64,000 bases of DNA from Amaranthus tricolor (GCF_026212465.1 NC_080047.1:34077007-34141006); one strand, 5' to 3'. Shown: positions 23,501 to 34,601, numbered from the stretch's first letter. Notes: a model not told the origin generated them from the letters alone. Numbers and translations are program-made.

Positions 23501-24816
23501 TATAGGAACTTGGCGGAAGTTAAATTCAACTATTGTTCTATGTAGTTGAATTTTATTTTCGTGATTTTTTGCATTTTACAGGGTTGTTCTTCAAAATCAC
23601 GCATTTTTAACAATACTTTATTTTGCAATATCATTTTTGTTCTTTATTGTGTTAAATTAACAATTGAACTCCCAACCACTATAGCGTCACCTTTTAATTT
23701 TATCTCCTATTTTCTTGAAGTACCCCATTTGGAATTTTCATTATTCATCAGTTGATCAATAATTTATTTTTAATCTATTGATTAAAATTAAGTCAAGTAT
23801 AATTTTGTTTGATTCACCTCAAGGCAAATTTTATTAATATCAACTTTTATAATGTTTAATTATGCGCAATTAATTGAATTAGTGCATTAGATAATGTGCA
23901 TAAGCAAATGGGACGCTTCAAATGAATAGCAAGGACTAATTGCTAGTGAACACTACTTATCTGAAGGAACTTTTTCCAGCCTTTTGATGAATTTTTGGCT
24001 TTATATTCTACTTATGAATTAGCCATGATTAAGTACACATATCATGTGACCTTCAGCTAACCCGCTGTCAAGAAAGAACGGCATTTCGCATAATCTGAAC
24101 TCTTTTCTTGTTTCAATTAGGTGCTGCCTCCAATGTTCACCCCTTCAGCTCCCGCTGTTCCATCAACTGTTCCACAAGCTGTTACAGAATCCAGACCAGC
24201 TTCTGTAGCCACGTCACCTGCTCCCGAGGAAGATATGGAATTAGCAATGGCAATAAATGCCTCTCTTCAGTCAGCTCTGTTAGAGGGCGTAGCCCTCGAC
24301 CATGTCCAGCCACCCAATGAAGCAAGTTCCTCCTCCACCGTCGTACATTCTGTTTCATTTGACAGTCAAGTTGACCAACCTTCAAAAAAAGCAAGTTCGG
24401 CAGAACAGCTTATGGAGGAAGCAGGGCCGAGGGGCACTTCTGAATTAACGAGCAGTGAATCCCTGGAATCAACGCCTGTTCCATCAGCCCTGGAATCAAT
24501 GCCAGTTCCTTCAGCCCCAGCTATTACTGATGATGTTATGTCCGACGGTTTAATTCATTATCCAACTATTGATTTAAGCACAATGGATACATTGGTGTCG
24601 ACAGTAGAGAACGACCATACTGATGAACATGGAAGCAAGAGAGGAGGACCTTCGTCATGCGTTATATGCTTCGATGCTCCGGTTGAGGGAGCATGCGTTC
24701 CCTGCGGTCATATGGCTGGATGTATGTCGTGTTTGAATGAAATAAAAGCCAAAAAATGGGGATGTCCTGTTTGCCGAACTAATATTGACCAAGTGATTAA
24801 GGTCTATGCTGTTTGA
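17578..24816 (+). CDS. XBAT35: XBAT34/35-type ankyrin-repeat RING E3 ubiquitin ligase (10 exons)
   Basis: It would transfer ubiquitin to target proteins. I joined exons 17578-17679, 19129-19243, 19867-19947, 20269-20357, 20451-20542, 20768-20849, 21657-21756, 21837-21881, 22526-22611 and 24121-24816. All introns are GT-AG and the frame holds, giving 495 residues (Arabidopsis XBAT35 is about 460). It starts MGQRQSK, a possible N-myristoylation site. Ankyrin repeats span about residues 10-130 (GGTPLHHAAKRGLENTVKLL). A short basic exon 8 encodes GRRRCRPRR. Exon 10 has a UIM-like helix (MELAMAINASL). A C-terminal C3HC4 RING runs from Cys444 to Cys482 (CVICF, VPCGHMAGCMSC, CPVC) and ends VIKVYAV. 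Intron 1 hosts a MITE. I am sure of the family; the symbol follows the Arabidopsis homologue. Confidence 0.93.
18321..18866. mobile_element. Mutator-type foldback MITE in intron 1 of the XBAT35-like gene
   Basis: The ends are GAAAATTTGAAATAAATAAG and its complement at 18847-18866. Most of the 546 bp folds on itself: each arm is about 270 bp. The centre is a perfect inverted repeat, arms 18460-18496 and 18511-18547 (37 bp) around a 14-base loop. Flanks 18312-18320 (ATTATATGA) and 18867-18875 (ACTGTATGA) match at 7 of 9, consistent with an aged 9-bp Mutator-type duplication. The left arm is similar to the left end of the MULE at 25099. Confidence 0.82.
22612..24120 (+). other. Long last intron of the XBAT35-like gene
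   Basis: Intron 9, 1509 bp, AT-rich, bounded by GTATCA and TCAATTAG. It contains a C-rich/CA-rich stretch at 23262-23295. I see no gene or clear transposon in it. Confidence 0.75.
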
Positions 24817-25098
24817 GCACCATGGATACTTGCCTTTATTTTCTGGGTTGCAACGTCTATATGATATACCTGTATATTTTATTTCTTATTTTTAAGACCT
24901 AAAACGTTACTCCTAGTACAAATTAAAAGAGTGTTAAAATGTTTGTACATAAGTGTGATGTATATCTATGTATGTGGCACAATGGAATATTTGATGAAAT
25001 TTTCCAACTTTTTTCCTATAATTTAATGTAATGCCGTTGCTCATGTGTTCATTATCCTGTAATTTGTTTTTGTTTGTGTTTGAGGATGGAAATATTGT
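24817..25098. other. 3' flank of the XBAT35-like gene
   Basis: Probable 3' UTR and terminator region, T-rich, ending where the MULE terminus begins. No exact polyadenylation signal is assigned. Confidence 0.5.
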
Positions 25099-25200
25099 GA
25101 AAATTTGAAAAAAGTAAGACGATTGAACAACTTTATTCCCAAAATAAGCTTCGTGAAAACTTATTTCTCAAAATAAGCGTCCGTATATCCAAACCTAGGT

Positions 25201-25287
25201 TTGGGAAGAGTCGCTGTTAGTAACAGCGAAAGAGCAAAAAAAAAAATTTAAAGCCCAAAGTCGCTGTTACTAACAGCGACTTAGGCC
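25201..25287. repeat. Pair of perfect palindromes in the MULE end
   Basis: TCGCTGTTAGTAACAGCGA (about 25210-25228) and a second copy with C at the centre (about 25261-25279) are each self-complementary around one base. They lie before the transposase promoter. Confidence 0.8.
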
Positions 25288-25813
25288 CTTTTATTTTTCC
25301 AGTTTCTTCTTCCTCATTTCAGTTCGCGTTTTTTTCTTCATTCGACATCTCCCTCGTTTATCCTCCATTAAAATCACATTCAATCCTTCAACTAAACTCA
25401 TCAAATTCCAAATTTGTACCACTAATTATTTCTGTAATCTTCCAAGATAGACGTAAGGTATTTTTTTGTGTTTTTTTTAAAGTTTTGAAAATATAGGGTT
25501 TATTGAATTTTAATCAACTTTCACATTAATGTAGGTTCAAAAGCTTGCAATTAACTAATTTTTGTTGATCTACAGCTTATTGAGGTACGTTTTTATTTTA
25601 AATTTTGTTATTTGGTGCTGATTTCAAAATGTATCTCATGTTTAGTGGTCATTTACACATAAACCCTACGAAAATGTCGAATGTAGTTGTTATTTACCTT
25701 GATCTTCATAATTAAAAGTTTGTTCGAGAATTTGTTGTTGAATTTAAAATGTATAGTGGTCATATATTTATGAACATGATGGTGATGTTGATTTTGTATG
25801 TGCTGTTGTAGAA

Positions 25814-28336
25814 ATGGATTCATTTCGTGTGACCGTTGTATGCTTTTGGAATGGTTCTATTCGATCAACTAGTAACAATGTTAAGTATGTTGGGGGAAGA
25901 CGTAAACTGTTTGCATGCAACTCATACATGGATTTGAATGAATTTAAACATTTTATATGCTCTAAGATTGGCATTGACACTACAAGAAGTACTGTTAATT
26001 TAAGTTTTAAGTACAATATGAGTGGAGATTTGTTAGCTTTTCTGGTTGAGGATGAGGAGGCTATAGATGCAATGTGGGAGTATTCAAGGTCTACCCCTAC
26101 TCCTTCTTTAGAGTTATATGTAGAAGAGGTACCCCTAGGGAATGAAGATATCAATGTTGTGGAAACAAATGCATTCATGAATATAACTTCTTCTGCTCCT
26201 TCTCATACGCCCTTCCCTACCCAAGAAATCCAAAATCCCTTTATGCCATCTTCCTCTTGTCCTTCTAATGAACCCAATCAACTTCAATTTCAAGTCTCAA
26301 ATGATGATACTTTTAACTTAGAAGATACAAATGAGCCTTGGGATGATGTTAATAGTGAGAGTAATGAATTCGTTGAAGCTCCTTCTGAGGATGATTTGGT
26401 TGTTGAAGAGGAGGCTCTTGCTAATGACATGACCTTAGGAAACATTCCAATAATCGTTGCTCCTACACCCAATGCAATGGTTCCCCCTCTAGATGAACAC
26501 ATTGAGGACAACTCTTGGAGGTCTTAGGATTGTGATACAACCTACACCGACGAAGGAGAGTTTCAAAAGGGTATGATGTTTGATAACAAGGATGCCTTGT
26601 TGGACGCGGTTAGATTGTATCATATTCGTAGGAACGTTGAGTACCGAACTGAGACTTCAAATCAAACCGTGCTCACGTTGAAATGTAAGAAAGGGTGTGG
26701 TTGGAGGCTTAGGGCTAGGAAGAGCTTCTATTCACCATCATGGGAGATTGTTACGTATAAAGGGAAGCATGGGGGTTGTGTATTAAGTACTGAAAATGTG
26801 TCAGCTGGACACATTCATTTGATATCTTCCGTGATTAACAATCATATTAGAAGTTGTGTTGCTCAAGACCCATCAATTAAGGTCTCTGTTGTGCGTCAAA
26901 TGGTGAAAGACCAATTCGGTGTCGAAGTGACCTATAAGCGGGCATGGTGTGTTAAACAGCAAGCCCTTCTCTCCATCTATGGTACATGGGAAGATTCTTA
27001 TCCTCTTCTTCCACGATTCTTGAAGGCACTCCAAGTTTCAAACACCGGGACCGTAGTTGAGTGGTTCTTTAAAGAAGATAATGATGTCGGTGTGTATGTC
27101 CGTCCTAGTATTAGAACTTTCCAACGCGTGTTTTGGGCCTTCCAACCTAGTATTGAGGGATTCAAGTATTGCAAACCCGTTATTGCCATTGACGGAACAC
27201 ATTTGTATGGTAAGTATCGCCATACATTGTTGATCGCGATTGCCCAAGATGGGAACAAGGGAATCTTCCCGCTTGCCTTTGCTTTGGTCGAAAAAGAATG
27301 TATAGTCGCGTGGTCTTGGTTTATGGCGTGTGTTCGTAAGCATGTGATGCATAGTCCAGGGTTATGCGTTATTTCCGATAGACATGCGGGCATTCTAGCA
27401 ACCATGGAGGAGCCGGAATGGCAACCTCCGAACGCCCATCATAGGTTTTGCTTACGGCATTTGTTAAGTAACTTCAACCGTCAAATGGGTAATGTGAAGT
27501 TGAAGAAGATGTTTGGACGGACTGCAAAGCAATGACAGCCACATAAGGTCATCGACGGATTGAAGGCCATTGGTGTTGCTAATCGAGAGACTCTTTTTTG
27601 GATTGATCATGATGGTGATATGTGTAAATGGTCAATATGTCATGATGGAGGGTATAGGTATGGTGTTACTAATACCAACTTAGCCGAAGTGTTCAATAAC
27701 GTGATGAAGGGTGTACGTTTCTTGCCTATAACTACTCTTGTGGAGTTCACCTTCTATCGTGTAAATGATTACTTTGTTAAAAGACGCGAGAATGCGCACG
27801 CGTGGCTAACTGGGGGAAATAAATACACTTCACACGCCACTAGGATTATCACCCGTAACACCGAGAAGGCAAACTACCATGAGATCGTCGCATTCGACTA
27901 CAGACGAGGCCTTTTCCAAGTTAAGACTGGACGTGGTAATAGAGGATCCGCCAAGGGTGGTAAAATACAAAGTGTAGATATGAGAGAGATGAAATACACT
28001 TGTAACAAACCCTCCATATATCACTTACCTTGTTCTCATGTTCTTGCCGTTTGTATTAAACGACACTTATCCTACGAGCGTTTTGTGGACTCCTACTACA
28101 CGACCCAGAGCTATGTTAACACATATGCATCCATATTCTTGCCGTTGATTGATAAGAGGTCATGGCCTCAATACACCGGTGTTGAGGTGCTACACGATTC
28201 TGATCACATTCGTGGATTAGGAAGACCTAAGTCCAGGAGGATAACGAACGAAATGGACGAAGGATCGCGGAGACGCAACGCTTGCCATCGTTGTGGTAGT
28301 GCCGGTCATAATACTAGAACTTGTACGTCAAGGTAA
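25814..28336 (+). pseudogene. MULE transposase, broken by two in-frame stops
   Basis: MuDR-type DDE transposase cutting and pasting the element in the nucleus. One frame runs 2523 bp from the ATG at 25814 to TAA at 28336, interrupted only by TAG at 26525-26527 and TGA at 27533-27535. The N-terminal part is PB1-like (about residues 1-105), followed by an acidic linker. Then come a MuDR DNA-binding domain with Cys residues (KCKKGCGWRLRA) and the MULE core with IDGTHLYGKY (first Asp) and CVISDRHAGI (second Asp). A SWIM zinc finger (CNKPSIYHLPCSHVLAVC) and a C-terminal CCHC knuckle (CHRCGSAGHNTRTC) end it. No frameshift was seen, so inactivation may be recent. Confidence 0.9.
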
Positions 28337-28451
28337 ACAGTACTTGTATTTGATTATATCAACCAAATAAATAACTTAAGTAAACAAATTAGTACGTTTT
28401 AATTATGTTTTGCAATACATAATGCTTAATTATTGTTGAATTGCAGCATAG

Positions 28452-28532
28452 ATGGATCCAGCAGCTCCAGGCCCTCTCGACCATAGTGTCCTTACGATGC
28501 AGGCGAATCACAGGAGGAGGATTAGCATTTGA
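28452..28532 (+). pseudogene. N-terminal stub of a plant mobile domain (PMD/MAIN-like) gene
   Basis: An ORF of 26 codons begins MDPAAPGPLDHSVLTMQANH, the typical start of PMD proteins related to MAIN/MAIL1 and to long-form PP7 homologues, then stops. It lies 115 bp after the transposase stop. PMD genes are known passengers or partners of plant MULEs. The rest of the gene is missing. Confidence 0.6.
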
Positions 28533-28560
28533 ATACTGTTTGTACATACTCAATATTTGT

Positions 28561-30084
28561 AACAATTGGTAAACTTAAGTAAACTTTAAAAAATTATATT
28601 AACATTTATAAATTGACATTAAAACTAACATAACACCTTATGTTACCTTTAAAAATTGATTGAAAAAAAGAAGAATGATGCAAAATGGGTATAATGAAGT
28701 ATGGGAAATGATGGAGCTATTTATAGAACATCATTACAACGGCTATTTTCACGTTCCTAACGGCTATTTTTCTAAATTACCAACGGCTACTTTAGTTCTC
28801 CAAAAAAAAAAAAAAATTAAAGGTTAAACTCATCCTAATAGCAATGAAATACAATTAAATGCTAGTAATATAACTTTTTTTCCACATGGTAACAACAAGG
28901 GTCTAAGTTTATAAAAATCGAAGCAAATTCCGTTGATAAATAACACATTCCGTTAACTTTGGCTTTTTTATAAGGTTTTTTAGTTATATATATATATATT
29001 GAATAACTTTCTAAAAACATGAAATCAAATAGCTCCGCCGCAACATGACTTTCGATTTCAATCAGCTAATTTTAAACCCAACAACCCCAATTGCAAGCAC
29101 CCTTTTTTTCAGTAGCCGCCCTCCCTCTCCCCCCTATTCTAATTGAAAATTTGATTAATTGCAATTAGGGGTGCATACCATCCGATCTGGTATGGTTTGA
29201 CACAAAAATCAAATCAGACCAGAAACTTTGGTCGAAAAGTTTTTCAAACCGAAACAAACCAATTAAACACTAGGCGGGTCTAGAATGGTGTATGTTTATT
29301 CTTTTTAAAGCACTTATTTAACTAGATAATGTACTCATTTATATATGTACATAAATGCCAAAAATTCTGAAATTATAAACACCGCAATAGACTAAACACC
29401 GATACACCACAAATTCTTAAATTATAAACACCACTACAGGTCTATACTAGTAAACAATAAACACCATATTGAAATTCCAAAAATAAAGAACAAAGACTGA
29501 AAAAAAAAAAGAACAGTAGTTAGAAAACCCTAACGGAATTATAGACTAAAAAATCGAAAAAACAACAAAAAATCATTGATTAAAAATCAATTGAAATTAT
29601 TGATTAAAAAAAGAAGGATTATCAAAAAAAATCAATGAAAAAAAGAATTACAAAGTCAAAAAAATCAATGAAAAAAATCGATGAAAAGTAAATAAATTAT
29701 TGATGAAAAAAACGAAAAATAAAGAAGTACAGAGTGAAAAACAAGAGAGTAGCAAACTCTAACGTAACTATAGACAAAATAATCCAAAAAATCAACAAAA
29801 AATCAAGAAATAGCTTACAATAGTGCTGTCGAATCTGATCCCTCAAAGTCCATAACCGGCAAATCAAGTTTCATACCGCATTCTTCAACTATGTTACCAT
29901 TGACTAGCAGTTTCTTAAAATCATTATGTTTCCTCTTTGTTATAGTAATAACATGGAAGTACCTCCAATTATAATCCTCGAACTTGAAATTAGCATGGAA
30001 ATTAAACCATTAAAGTGGAAAAATCGAATGTAAGAGAAGATGTGCCATGGTGCATGGTATTTGAGGATGCTCATGAACATTCAA
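28561..30084. other. AT-rich intergenic stretch
   Basis: No gene. It contains poly-A runs, a short (AT) run at 28987, three ACGGCTA words at 28738-28795 and, at 29166, TTAGGGGTGCATACC, which looks like a lone hAT-type terminus. No partner end was found. Confidence 0.6.
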
Positions 30085-30388
30085 TAACATTGAGCCCTTC
30101 CTATTGATAGTGGGCTACACCAGGCATATACACACTAAGCCCTTCTTGTTTGGCGCAATTATGGATGCAATTTCAAAATCCATATGGGAAAGTGTCTTGG
30201 TGCATGCTATTGGAGATGATATTGCATTAGTAGCGCAACCTAGTGAGGAAATTGTTTCAAAACCAGGAGTGGAGGGAAATATTAGAACACAAAGGACTAC
30301 GCATTAGTTAAACAAAAATTGGTTATATAATATACAATTTTAGTGGAAATGGAAACCCCGTTATAATACTTAGGTCCACTATCTAGAG
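30085..30388 (+). pseudogene. LINE reverse-transcriptase relic, part 1
   Basis: Translation of 30104-30307 gives IVGYTRHIHTKPFLFGAIMD followed by AIGDDIALVAQ, a decayed match to the plant LINE RT segment that carries the (F/Y)ADD catalytic box. Here the box reads GDD. The segment continues to the hAT insertion at 30389, and the frame resumes after it. It has several stops and shifts. Confidence 0.65.
30381..30388. repeat. 8-bp target-site duplication, left copy
   Basis: ATCTAGAG, identical to 33761-33768 on the other side of the hAT element. Confidence 0.95.
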
Positions 30389-30402
30389 TAGGGATGGCCA
30401 CG

Positions 30403-30600
30403 GAGCGGGTTATCCGGAACCGAACCGGTCCCGAACCGCGGAACCGTGAAACCGCCGGAAAAAAACTGCATGAATCGGACCTAAGAACCGCGGGTTGGAA
30501 CCGGAACCGGTCCGGGTGAACCGGCCCTACGGTTCCATGGAACCGGAACCGGGACCGGTCCGGGTGAACCGGCCCAGCGGGTCCATGGAACCGGACCGTG
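30403..30600. repeat. hAT left subterminal repeats
   Basis: Many copies of GGAACCG/CGGTTCC and GGAACCGG in both orientations make this stretch strongly GC-rich against an AT-rich surround. Subterminal motifs of this kind bind transposase in hAT elements (Ac). A similar block is at 33605-33745. Confidence 0.85.
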
Positions 30601-30788
30601 AAACTAGCCGTTATACTAGATTTTCCTATAAATACCCATCACTTTCAATCATTTTCATTCACAACTCATCTCTTCTCCTACTCTCTCTCTACTTACTCTC
30701 TCTACTTAATTACTTAATTACACAATTATTCTCTTAATTACATAATTAGTCTTTTAATTATTTAAAAGCCTCTAAAAAAGTTACTAAA

Positions 30789-33311
30789 GTGGCAAAATTA
30801 TTAAGAGGTTCTAGTTCCAAAAGAAAGGCCACTTCAACTCCGTTTATATCAACAACACCTTCGATTAGTAATTATAATTATGAACCAAATTATCCAGAAG
30901 GGTACGACCAAGAATTACACAATTATGCAGAAGAAGTGGAAAGAGAAATACAAATTGATGAAGAAGAAGAAGAACAAGAAGAGGAACCAACGACCCCTAC
31001 TGGGATACATAGATCTCGACAGTCATCAACAAGATCACATGAAGAACAACTACAACAACAACAACAAAGACAAGCTCGTGGTAAACGAGTCAATTTTCAA
31101 AGTATCGGTTAGTTTTACAATTTTATTCTTCAAATTGATTAAATTTTAAATTATTATTTATTTATATATTGTGTTATTTGAGTATATCTTTTTATTTAAA
31201 TTTAGATGAAGATGAACCAGTAATACAACCTTTTCCGGCAATGTCACCTCCTAGTGGTAGGGTTGTTTCACATGTGTGGTCGTATTTTACAAAAGAACCA
31301 ACCGACAATCCAGATGTTTTCTTATGCACTTGTCAAATTTGTGAAAGTCAAGGAGTAAAGCCCTTAGTTTCATACAATTTCGCCAGAGGTAAATACTTTT
31401 CAGTTTTTTATACATACATTATATATTCATATTTTATAAAAATTTATTTATTGTGTTTTGTGAATACGTATTAGGTGGTGGTACGGGATCTTTTAACAAA
31501 CATTTGGCAAAGAGGTATGAAATCACAAAAGAAACTCATGCAGCAAGCGGCAGAGGGACCACAAGTGGAAGCCGACAATGGGACATTCCCAGCACAGGTA
31601 TGCCTTTTAAATATAATCGTAATGATATGATTGATGAATTTTCTAAGTATGTAATTTGTGATGAATTGCCATTTAACCATGGTGAAAGTAGGGCATACGA
31701 GCGTTACACTAGAAAAACTTTGCAACCACAATATAGAGCAATCCCTAGGAGCACTCTTAAACGACGCACAATTAAATTATATGAAACAATGCGCTATGAA
31801 TTAGTAGAAATGTTTAAATCTTTTAATGGTAGGGTTGGCATAATAACTGATATTTGGTCTGCTCCCCCACATTTAGAATCTTATATGTGTGTAACAGCAC
31901 ATTGGATAGATCAAAATTGGATTATTCAAAAAAGAATAATTGCTTTTGAGGCAATGCTTGAAAGACATACGGGTGAAAACATAAAATACAGATTAGTAGA
32001 GATATGTAGAGAATGAAACTTATTAGATAAGATATTTTGTTGTTCTATCGATAATGCAACCGCTAACATTAAATGTATGGAACTTTTGTATAACGAACCT
32101 GCATTTAGTTTTATCCTTGGGGTAGATTATTGCACATACGTTGTTGTGCTCATATAGTAAACTTATCTTGCCAAGCAGGTATAAAACAATTAAGTGATTT
32201 ATTAGATCCAATTAGAGACATAGTGAAGTGGCTTAGAATTGGACAGATAAAGAGACGATATAAGCAATTATGTGACCATTATCAACTAAAAAAAGTGTAT
32301 TGGCCATTAGATACTCCTACACGTTGGGGCTATACCAAGGATTTATTAAGAAAAGCGATTGCTTATCGTCCAGTTATAACACAACTTTACAGTGAGTGTA
32401 CAGATAGCTATATAACTGATGACACATGGGAATTAGCTATAGGTGTACATAAAATATTAGAAGCGTATGACCACACAACTAAGATTTTTTCATATGTTTA
32501 TGAACCAAACGTCCACTTAGTAATAAGTGAGTGTATTATTATTTTTTATCATCTTCTTAAACATACGCATGATAATACTAACCCATATTTAAAGCCGATT
32601 CTTGCAGTTATGATGGATAAGTGGAAGACATGTTTTAAGACAGAAGTCCCTACTAAAGTAATTGGATTTTACTACCAATCATTAGATCGTCCGCCTAGTG
32701 ATGTACATAATTATGTTGGAACTTGTAAAAAACTTTTAGCAGAACTTTATGATTACTATGCTAGTGTATATAACCCAAAACGCGATACGTCTAGGCGTGC
32801 TAGCGTCTCGGCACGTCCCTCTTATTATAATTCTGTAATAGCTAATATAATGAGCCAAGATAATAGTTTTGTATGATCATCTTCTTCTTCACTCTCCACT
32901 GCATATTCAGAATTAGATAATTATCTTAAACATTACTTTGAAATTGACCAAGGTAGCTATAATATTTTAGAGTGGTGGAAAGAAAAATCTATAAAATTTC
33001 CCATATTATCGAGAATTGCAAAGGATATCCTTGCAATTCCTGCTTCTATGATTGCGTCGGAGTCTGCTTTTAGTGCAGGTAGAAGAGTTTTAAACGAAAA
33101 GAGATCTCGTCTTGCTCCACATAGTTTTCAAATATGTGTTTGCAAGAAATATTGGGATCAAGCGGAGATTCGAACACAAGGACTAAGGAATGATGATGAT
33201 CAAGACGACGATGATGATCCATGGATGATGATGGATACATCTGCATCATCGTCAGGAGGAGAGTCAGCGGAAGCATCTAACCAACCAGATGATGATGACG
33301 AAGACGAATAG
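30789..33311 (+). pseudogene. hAT transposase gene, broken
   Basis: It would have excised and reinserted the element. A TATA box (TATAAATA, about 30630) precedes it. Reading begins with GTG at 30789; no ATG stands there. Exons end at 31107 and 31388 and resume at 31206 and 31475 with GT-AG borders. The protein has a BED-type zinc finger (C-x2-C in FLCTCQICES, then SFNKHL). The catalytic core has TDIWSAP and CSIDNATAN, then HIRCCAHIVNL. The C-terminal dimerisation region runs from LEWWKEK to ASESAFSAGRRVL. Lesions: TGA at 32014-32016, a frameshift between there and about 32130, and TGA at 32874-32876. The end is an acidic tail. Confidence 0.9.
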
Positions 33312-33375
33312 GATCCATCAGACAACGATAAATCAACATTCAACAACGAAAAATAAAAGGTATGACAAAGAACTA

Positions 33376-33425
33376 CGTGGGTTTTGATTCCTTCGGGATA
33401 CGTAGGCAGCTTAGTATTCCTTTGG
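33376..33425. repeat. Short inverted repeat in the hAT 3' region
   Basis: CTACGT (33373-33378) and ACGTAG (33400-33405) form a small stem with the loop rich in T and C, followed by GCAGC. It lies downstream of the transposase stop. Function unknown; it may belong to the RNA 3' end. Confidence 0.4.
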
Positions 33426-33604
33426 GTACTAGGTTCAAGTCCATTTTCTCTCTCTTTTTTTATTAATCATCTTTATTGACATTATCGTTGATTCGTTTCT
33501 TATTAATTTATTTTTTTCATTCTTTTTAAAAAATATTTTAATAACGATGACAACTTGACAAGCAATGAATTTCGCTAATAATCAAGTAATCATCAAAGGT
33601 ACGT

Positions 33605-33745
33605 TTGGAACCGCGAGTTGGAACCGCCGGAACCGCCTCATGAACCGCCAAAGAACCGTTTGGAACCGCCCGGAATCGGAACCGGAACCGTTCGCGACAG
33701 GTTCCAAATGGAACCGGAACCGGAATGGAATCGGCCCAACCCGGA
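33605..33745. repeat. hAT right subterminal repeats
   Basis: GGAACCG-type motifs mirror those near the left end (for example around 33610, 33640, 33675 and 33710). Confidence 0.85.
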
Positions 33746-33760
33746 CCATGGCCATGCCTA

Positions 33761-34200
33761 ATCTAGAGTAATGCTGAGATAGATAAAGATATTATTTATT
33801 AGATACATATAAGATGACTAAAGTTGAGAGCTTCTACTAGGGTGATATGCAAAAGAAGTTTTAAATTAGACTAAGATGGGAGTAGCAAAGATGTGCATGC
33901 TGAGGCGGATGAATGGACACACAAGGATGGATAGAATAAGGAACCATGAACTATGAGAGAGCCTAGGATTTTCCCCATTATTGGCAAACATACGTGAAAA
34001 AAAGTTGAGATGATTTGGACGTGTAAAAATAAAGACTATCAACACCCTGCTAGGGACAATGGGAAACCTCATGGTAAAGAGTAAAAAAAACTGAGGTAGA
34101 CTAAAGAGATAGTGGTAGGAGTAAATTAATTTAGACTTGCGAGACTTGTATCTTTTAGAGGATCTGACTAGGGATAGGAGTTTTGGAGATGGTGTCTCCA
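33761..34200 (+). pseudogene. LINE reverse-transcriptase relic, part 2
   Basis: After the 8-bp duplication the decayed LINE continues. Fragments resemble the segments AEIDKDI, then MRMLRR-type and RWFGHV-type blocks of plant LINE C-termini, for example at 33777-33800, 33885-33930 and 33995-34025, in shifted frames. Its continuity with 30085-30388 shows that the hAT split an already old LINE. Confidence 0.65.
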
Positions 34201-34215
34201 TGTCATAGACTTTTA

Positions 34216-34260
34216 CTTCCTCCGTTCCATTATACCCGCTATATTTTCTATTTTTGGCAA
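34216..34260 (+). repeat. Mariner/Stowaway-type terminus without a clear partner
   Basis: After TA (34214-34215) the sequence CTTCCTCCGTTCCATTATAC matches the consensus ends of plant Tc1/mariner elements. It matches the right end of the element ending at 38994 at about 21 of 28 positions, fewer than the inner terminus at 36168. Confidence 0.55.
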
Positions 34261-34601
34261 TTTCATATTACTTGCTATATTTCTATTTTTAGTAAAAAAA
34301 CAATCATTTAAAGTTTTACCTACCCCTATTTTTATCCTACTTTATACCTCATTAACTTTTATACCTACCATTATTTAATCTTTATCTATTCCCAACTAAA
34401 ATTAATATTCCCTCCATATTTATTTCTCCCATTAAAAACCTACCTAATATCCCATTAAACCCACCATCCCAATTAATTATTTCTCCCATTTAAACCCACC
34501 TTCCCAACTCCCTCACATAAATGGTGGGATTGATATCCACCGTCAGATTCTCATGGCTTTGATCTCACCGTTCATTTAAAACCCTAAAAGATGCCACCTC
34601 C

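Larger units (their letters stand above)
25099..28560 (+). mobile_element. Mutator-like element (MULE), right end not found
   Basis: The left terminus GAAAATTTGAAAAAAGTAAG and the next 100 bp resemble the left arm of the MITE at 18321. Both contain AATAAGCTTCG and, about 25 bp on, AATAAGCG. The transposase frame follows, then a plant-mobile-domain stub. I found no inverted copy of the terminus downstream, so the right boundary given here is only the end of recognisable content. Confidence 0.72.
30389..33760 (+). mobile_element. hAT transposon, complete ends, inserted in a LINE relic
   Basis: The element is 3372 bp. Its terminal inverted repeat is TAGGGATGGCCACGG at the left and the complement of CCATGGCCATGCCTA at the right, 13 of 15 matching. 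Perfect 8-bp duplications ATCTAGAG flank it. GC-rich subterminal repeats built on GGAACCG lie inside both ends, and a hAT transposase gene fills the middle. Ends and duplication are intact while the gene is broken, so movement would need a transposase from elsewhere. Confidence 0.95.
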
